A stretch of 10,133 bases of DNA, taken from contig JAUNUL010000044.1 of the NCBI GenBank assembly GCA_030538175.1, positions 3,261 through 13,393 on the forward strand. The letters are read 5' to 3'. Made by a program: the position numbers and the translations under genes. Origin of the DNA: Propionibacteriaceae bacterium. GTDB lineage: Bacteria; Actinomycetota; Actinomycetes; Propionibacteriales; Propionibacteriaceae. Below, one piece after another: positions 6,046 to 10,133 of the stretch (position 1 is the stretch's first letter; every line of letters begins with the position of its first letter). Below the pieces are notes generated by a model, which searched no databases, was not told the origin of the DNA, and saw only the letters and a program-made list of their open reading frames with translations.

Positions 6046-6591
6046 TCAGTCCGCAGAAATGTCGGTGTGGAGACGGATCTGCTTGATCCGCACGGAGCCG
6101 TCGGCAAGGCCGATCTCGCGATGGCTCCCGTCCGGGGCCCACCCGGACTCGGTCAGAAACGCACGCATATCGTCGTCGGTGCTGCGCACCCAGCAGGTGG
6201 CGAGGCCGAACCCGTCAGCGCGCAGCGTGTCCACACAGGCATGCAGCAGTCGGGAGCCATGCCCTTGGGCGCGTCGGTCGGGACTGATGAGGAACTCGGC
6301 GATCAGACCGTCCGAACCGGCCGTCGCATCGGGATCATCGCTGGGCATCGTGGTGGCGAAGCCCACCACTGCATCTCCACTGACCGCCACCAGAACCCGG
6401 CACTGCGCGACCGGCGGCCGGGTGATGGCTCGCTCCCAGGCCACGGCGACCTCGTCAGTCGACAGCTCGGCCAGCAACGCGGGGTAATCGGCGAACTCAA
6501 CGGCCCAGACGCTGCCTTGCAGGGCCGCAATGTCAGCAGCCTCCCGCGGCAGAGCAAGGCGAACGGAGTCCGGCACATCGGTGGTGGTCAC
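6046..6591 (-). CDS. GNAT-family N-acetyltransferase
   Basis: A 181-residue acetyl-CoA-dependent acyltransferase. The first strand is SVRLALPREAADIAALQ near residues 9-25, followed by VLVAVSGDAVVGFATTMPS (strands 2-4 region). Motif A is GLIAEFLISPDRRAQGHGSR, in which RAQGHG is the acetyl-CoA pyrophosphate loop (Q/R-x-x-G-x-G/A), followed by LLHACVDTLRADGFG. The end, LTESGWAPDG, is the usual region of motif B. The acceptor is unknown. The GTG at 6591 is the preferred start because the domain begins right after it. An ATG at 6696 would add 35 residues with poor GC codon bias and no likeness to GNAT proteins. The GTG overlaps the stop of a possible small ORF (GTGA). The stop is 11 bases before the PucR-like gene. 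Confidence 0.88.
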   Translation of the reverse strand: MTTTDVPDSVRLALPREAADIAALQGSVWAVEFADYPALLAELSTDEVAVAWERAITRPPVAQCRVLVAVSGDAVVGFATTMPSDDPDATAGSDGLIAEFLISPDRRAQGHGSRLLHACVDTLRADGFGLATCWVRSTDDDMRAFLTESGWAPDGSHREIGLADGSVRIKQIRLHTDISAD

Positions 6592-6752
6592 TGTGGCATG
6601 GTAGCGACCCGCCCCCAGCCAGCCTCCTCGACATGGCTGACGGCCAGCGGCTGCGATGTGATGATCCAGCAGCCACTGACCGTTCTGAGCACCCATGCTG
6701 TCACCGAGACATCAGACATCGGAAGCCGTGAAATCTGGCGTACTGCAGACAT
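6588..6752 (-). CDS. Possible leaderless 54-residue small ORF coupled to the acetyltransferase gene
   Basis: An ATG at 6752 opens a 54-codon frame: MSAVRQISRLPMSDVSVTAW at residues 1-20, then VLRTVSGCWIITSQPLAV at 21-38, ending GWGRVATMPQ. Its TGA (6588-6590) overlaps the GTG of the acetyltransferase as GTGA, the standard coupling overlap in actinobacteria. From codon 17 onward about three quarters of third positions are G or C by my count. The competing N-terminal extension of the acetyltransferase over roughly the same bases (6592-6696) reaches about 57 percent. There is no ribosome site, but TAAGAT lies nine bases before the ATG, which would suit leaderless initiation. I recognise no family. 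An alternative is that this stretch is only leader sequence. Confidence 0.35.
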   Translation of the reverse strand: MSAVRQISRLPMSDVSVTAWVLRTVSGCWIITSQPLAVSHVEEAGWGRVATMPQ

Positions 6753-6761
6753 GGGCGATAA

Positions 6762-6767
6762 ATCTTA
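6762..6767 (-). promoter_or_regulatory. Possible -10 element before the small ORF and acetyltransferase gene
   Basis: TAAGAT on the minus strand matches TAnnnT and five of six consensus -10 positions. It lies in a locally AT-rich patch between the LmeA-like gene and the acetyltransferase. No convincing -35 is present. It would start a transcript carrying the small ORF, the acetyltransferase and the PucR-like gene. Confidence 0.4.
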
Positions 6768-6801
6768 GGGCATCCTGCGGCCCCGGTCGCCGTTCCGGAG
6801 G

Positions 6802-7557
6802 TCAGCCGAGCAGCCGCACGTCCGTCCCGGCCAGATCCAGCTCCAGATGCGTACGCCCCACCCGCAGATCCGCGGCCGTGAGACCGAGCGGCAGGCTCAA
6901 CTCCACCGGTGGCACGGATTCCTCCGCGATGCGTTCGACGACGTCATCGGGGATGCGGTACGCCGCGACGATCACCTGGGGCTCACCCAACCGGACCTGC
7001 TGGGTGGGGATATCCAGGATCGGTCGGGCGCTGATTACGAAAGGAACCTGCTGGCCATAGAGGTCCGCGGTGAAGTCAACCTGCACCCGACCGCCGTCCT
7101 GGGGTGTCACCGAGGCTCCGACCTGTTGGGTGATCTCGGTCCAGGTGACCCCGGCGGAGCCGGTCAGCTGTCCAGCGGTCACCTGACGGAAACGATCTGC
7201 GGTCCGGACCTGCCGCAAGTCGAGGTCGATGCGGTCGACCAGCAGTGGCCGTTCCGGCGTGCCGGCCGGGATTCCCCGGCCCGACAACCGCACGTGGTCG
7301 AAGCGGTTGGCCGCCACTTGGGTCAGGAACGGCACGCCATCAATGCGCACGACAGGTTCGTCGCTGAGCCCCAGGTTGGCACCAACGAGTCGGGCCACCT
7401 GGGTCTCGGCCTGGCGTACGCCCACCCGGTCGACCACCCCGAGCAGCACGAGCCCCAGCACGAGCGCTACCACGAGGCCCCGCAGGACGCGGAAGCGTCG
7501 CTTCGGCTTGTCGTGGCGCGTCCGCGGGACGGTGACGCGCTCGTTGTTGGGCCCCAC
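6802..7557 (-). CDS. LmeA/DUF2993-family membrane-anchored, phospholipid-binding-like protein
   Basis: A 251-residue protein with a basic cytoplasmic N-terminus (TRHDKPKRRFRVLR, 13-26), one hydrophobic helix at about 27-44 (GLVVALVLGLVLLGVV) and a long extracytoplasmic beta-rich domain. That domain carries the DUF2993 pattern: ETQVARLVGANLGLSDEPVV at 51-70, then RIDGVPFLTQVAANRFDHVR at 71-90 (the family's 'i.g.PFLtq...g.f..v.v...'), DRIDLDLRQVR at 108-118 and a C-terminal ELSLPLGLTAADLRVG segment. Mycobacterial LmeA helps mannan and envelope maturation; a similar envelope role is inferred here. The GTG at 7557 is preferred because GGGGAG stands eight bases before it. A TTG at 7596 inside the dapB end is an alternative. 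It follows dapB by 19 bases, so the two are probably cotranscribed. Confidence 0.82.
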   Translation of the reverse strand: MGPNNERVTVPRTRHDKPKRRFRVLRGLVVALVLGLVLLGVVDRVGVRQAETQVARLVGANLGLSDEPVVRIDGVPFLTQVAANRFDHVRLSGRGIPAGTPERPLLVDRIDLDLRQVRTADRFRQVTAGQLTGSAGVTWTEITQQVGASVTPQDGGRVQVDFTADLYGQQVPFVISARPILDIPTQQVRLGEPQVIVAAYRIPDDVVERIAEESVPPVELSLPLGLTAADLRVGRTHLELDLAGTDVRLLG

Positions 7558-7576
7558 GGGGCTGACTCCCCGACGC

Positions 7577-9783
<2,207 letters not shown>

Positions 9784-9785
9784 GC

Positions 9786-10133
9786 TCAGGCCTCGTTCGT
9801 GGCCTCAGCCGTCGCCTCCGCCTCGTCCTCGATCACCGGGACGAGCGAGAGCTTGCCGCGGTCGTCGATCTCGGAGATCTCGACCTGGAGCTTCTGCCCC
9901 ACCGACACGACGTCCTCGACGCTCTCCACGCGCTGGCCACCGGCCAGGGCACGCATCTTGGAGATGTGCAGCAGACCGTCCTTGCCCGGCAGCAGCGACA
10001 CGAAGGCGCCAAAGGTCGTCAGCTTGACGACGGTGCCGAGATAGCGCTCGCCCTTCTCCGGCATGGTCGGGTTGGCGATCGCGTTGATCATCGAGCGAGC
10101 CGACTCGGCGGCCGGGCCAGCGGCGGCACCGAG
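9786..10133 (-). CDS. pnp: Polyribonucleotide nucleotidyltransferase, C-terminal fragment
   Basis: The last 115 codons of PNPase, with the gene continuing beyond the window edge. The fragment begins in the tail of the KH domain (the [14 protein letters not shown] stretch) and contains the whole S1 RNA-binding domain: [20 protein letters not shown], then [13 protein letters not shown] and [20 protein letters not shown]. It ends in an acidic Ala/Glu tail ([14 protein letters not shown]), common for actinobacterial PNPase. PNPase degrades RNA 3'-5' by phosphorolysis and, in actinobacteria, also adds 3' tails. The phosphorolytic cores lie outside the window, so catalytic residues cannot be checked. 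The stop is two bases before the GTG of the M16 peptidase. Confidence 0.96.
   Translation of the reverse strand, partial: LGAAAGPAAESARSMINAIANPTMPEKGERYLGTVVKLTTFGAFVSLLPGKDGLLHISKMRALAGGQRVESVEDVVSVGQKLQVEISEIDDRGKLSLVPVIEDEAEATAEATNEA

Noticed and set aside
6592..6696. N-terminal extension of the acetyltransferase to the ATG at 6696
   Set aside because: The added 35 residues have weak GC third-position bias and no resemblance to the GNAT fold; the domain starts after the GTG at 6591.
5732..6768. Long overlapping plus-strand frames opposite the regulator and acetyltransferase
   Set aside because: Both opposite-strand genes have clear domain motifs; the plus-strand products do not, and no ribosome site was evident.

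Overview
The window is GC-rich with strongly GC-biased codon use, and its housekeeping genes (pnp, an M16 peptidase next to pnp, dapB, an LmeA/DUF2993-type protein, RNase J, a four-cysteine L28) point to an actinobacterium. The small-protein and gene-order details would fit a member of the Propionibacteriales, but the sequence alone does not prove the family. No rRNA, tRNA, CRISPR array, insertion sequence or prophage gene is visible.

Layout, left to right. (1) 1-222, plus strand: the C-terminus of a probable alkaline-phosphatase-superfamily (type I phosphodiesterase-like) protein. Its stop codon overlaps the stop of the convergent regulator gene by a few bases. (2) 219-1516, minus strand: a two-gene operon of a seven-helix membrane protein and a short YtrA-type GntR repressor, coupled by a TGATG stop/start. 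A 14-bp perfect palindrome sits just downstream of a good promoter, as expected for autoregulation. (3) 1586-1984, minus: a small PIN/NYN-like protein. It is divergent from 2107-2676, plus, an NADPH-dependent FMN reductase; the shared intergenic region holds an inverted repeat. (4) 2713-2747: a strong hairpin terminator between the reductase and rpmB. (5) 2760-10133, minus: rpmB, rnj, a PucR/CdaR-like regulator, a GNAT acetyltransferase with a possible coupled small ORF in front, an LmeA-like envelope protein, dapB, an M16 metallopeptidase and the 3' end of pnp.

How the genes fit together. The right-hand 7.4 kb, read leftward, starts as the conserved actinobacterial pnp - M16 protease - dapB neighbourhood and ends with rnj. 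PNPase and RNase J are both RNA-degrading enzymes. dapB belongs to lysine/diaminopimelate synthesis and the LmeA-like protein to the cell envelope. In several actinobacteria thyX and dapA lie directly upstream of rnj; here that place is taken by the regulator and acetyltransferase genes.

The best leads for something new are a possible leaderless, translationally coupled 54-codon ORF before the acetyltransferase (6588-6752), the palindromic operator of the membrane-protein/GntR operon (1527-1540), and the repeated palindromic octamer GCGTACGC. I did not find a defence system or another clearly new multi-gene system; most of the window is ordinary chromosome.
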